From an uncultured Haemophilus sp. (GTDB lineage Bacteria > Pseudomonadota > Gammaproteobacteria > Enterobacterales > Pasteurellaceae), in the NCBI RefSeq assembly GCF_905207935.1, contig NZ_CAJLNI010000116.1:1-5768 (forward strand): DNA of 5,768 nucleotides, written 5' to 3'. Below, one piece after another: positions 5,206-5,768 of this stretch. The notes beneath the pieces are model-generated. The model saw only the letters and a list, made by a program, of their open reading frames with translations, was not told the DNA's origin and ran no database searches. The first letter of the stretch is position 1; the number at the start of each line of letters is the position of its first letter. The translations under genes were made by a program, and so were the position numbers.

Positions 5206-5768
5206 CTAAGCTAAACTCGCTACCATGACTGCTTTAATCGTATGCATACGGTTTTCTGCTTGCTCAAATGCAATATTCATCGACGATTCAAACACCTCTT
5301 CAGTCACTTCAATGCCGTTTGCTAATTCAGGATACTTTTCAGCAATTTGGCGCCCCACTTTGGTTTCGCTATTATGGAATGCAGGTAAACAGTGCATGAA
5401 TTTTACTTTTGGATTACTTGTACGCTTCATGAGTTCTGGCGTTACTTGATAAGGAAGCAATAACTTAATACGTTCTCCCCAAGCTTCTAATGGTTCACCC
5501 ATTGAGACCCAAACATCGGTATGCACAAAATCAACGCCGCTTACGGCTTTATCGATATCATCCGTTACAGTAATCCGCGCACCGCTTTCTTTAGCAAAAC
5601 CTGTACACATTTCAATAAAACTGGCTTCAGGTAATAGGGCCTTAGGGCCGCAAATTCGCACATCCATCCCGAGTTTTGATCCAATTAGTAAAAGAGAATT
5701 CCCCATGTTATTACGTGCATCACCAATATACACATAACTAATTTGACGAAGTGGCTTGTCACAATGTT
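5206..5768 (-). CDS. arcB: Ornithine carbamoyltransferase, 3' part
   Basis: OTCase joins ornithine and carbamoyl phosphate to citrulline, or runs in reverse in the arginine deiminase pathway. The window holds the last 186 residues of a protein usually near 334, so the N-terminal carbamoyl-phosphate domain (STRTR motif) is outside. The frame continues without a stop to the window edge; the GTG at 5733 is an internal Val (YVYIGDARNN). Seen: the GDARNNMGNS segment of the ornithine-binding domain, TDVWVSMGE with the SMG loop that closes on ornithine, the catalytic FMHCLPAFHN (HCLP motif), EVFES and ENRMHTIKAVMVASLA at the end. The sequence fits the Haemophilus protein annotated as catabolic arcB, but argF would be an equally valid name; direction of use cannot be told from sequence. 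It lies upstream of speFL on the same strand with a 210-nt gap. The stop is TAG at 5206-5208. Confidence 0.95.
   Translation of the reverse strand, partial: HCDKPLRQISYVYIGDARNNMGNSLLLIGSKLGMDVRICGPKALLPEASFIEMCTGFAKESGARITVTDDIDKAVSGVDFVHTDVWVSMGEPLEAWGERIKLLLPYQVTPELMKRTSNPKVKFMHCLPAFHNSETKVGRQIAEKYPELANGIEVTEEVFESSMNIAFEQAENRMHTIKAVMVASLA

Noticed and set aside
5225..5449. 74-codon + strand frame opposite the OTCase gene
   Set aside because: Shadow of the conserved OTCase frame; no ribosome binding site or recognisable protein.

Overview
This window most likely comes from a naturally competent member of the Pasteurellaceae, of the Haemophilus influenzae type. The protein sequences resemble that group. 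The DNA is AT-rich, and it carries three exact copies of the Haemophilus-type DNA uptake core AAGTGCGGT: one inside rseC and an inverted pair between speF and potE. The species cannot be fixed from the sequence alone.

Layout: positions 1-853 (+ strand) hold the 3' part of rsmJ (16S rRNA guanine-N2 methyltransferase) and, overlapping it by 7 nt, rseC (a two-helix inner-membrane protein with a Cys-rich cytoplasmic segment). Positions 854-960 hold two stem-loop terminators between the convergent genes rseC and potE. Positions 961-4546 (- strand) encode speF (inducible PLP ornithine decarboxylase) followed by potE (putrescine/ornithine antiporter). The 106-nt gap between them contains two strong stem-loops, neither followed by a U-tract in the direction of transcription. 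Positions 4547-5205 are the long speF leader and promoter region. Positions 5206-5768 hold the 3' part of an ornithine carbamoyltransferase gene (arcB/argF), also on the - strand.

The key element is a small open reading frame in the speF leader (4801-4995, - strand). Its C-terminal 35 codons encode a clear homologue of E. coli SpeFL, the arrest peptide that captures ornithine inside the ribosome and induces speF. The sensor motif HIRRxxH is intact and much of the effector half is conserved. The frame differs from E. coli in two ways: it can be read from an upstream ATG that adds 29 mostly basic residues, and it runs 8 codons past the point where E. coli SpeFL ends. In E. coli the arrest blocks release factor at the stop codon, so the arrest here either happens during elongation or has a different geometry. 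Upstream lie a good sigma70 promoter and a combined FNR/CRP-like palindrome centred near -60.

Together the - strand genes form an ornithine module. OTCase interconverts ornithine and citrulline, SpeFL senses ornithine, SpeF decarboxylates it to putrescine while consuming a proton, and PotE exchanges putrescine for more ornithine. Such a system fits acid resistance, polyamine supply and low-oxygen growth.
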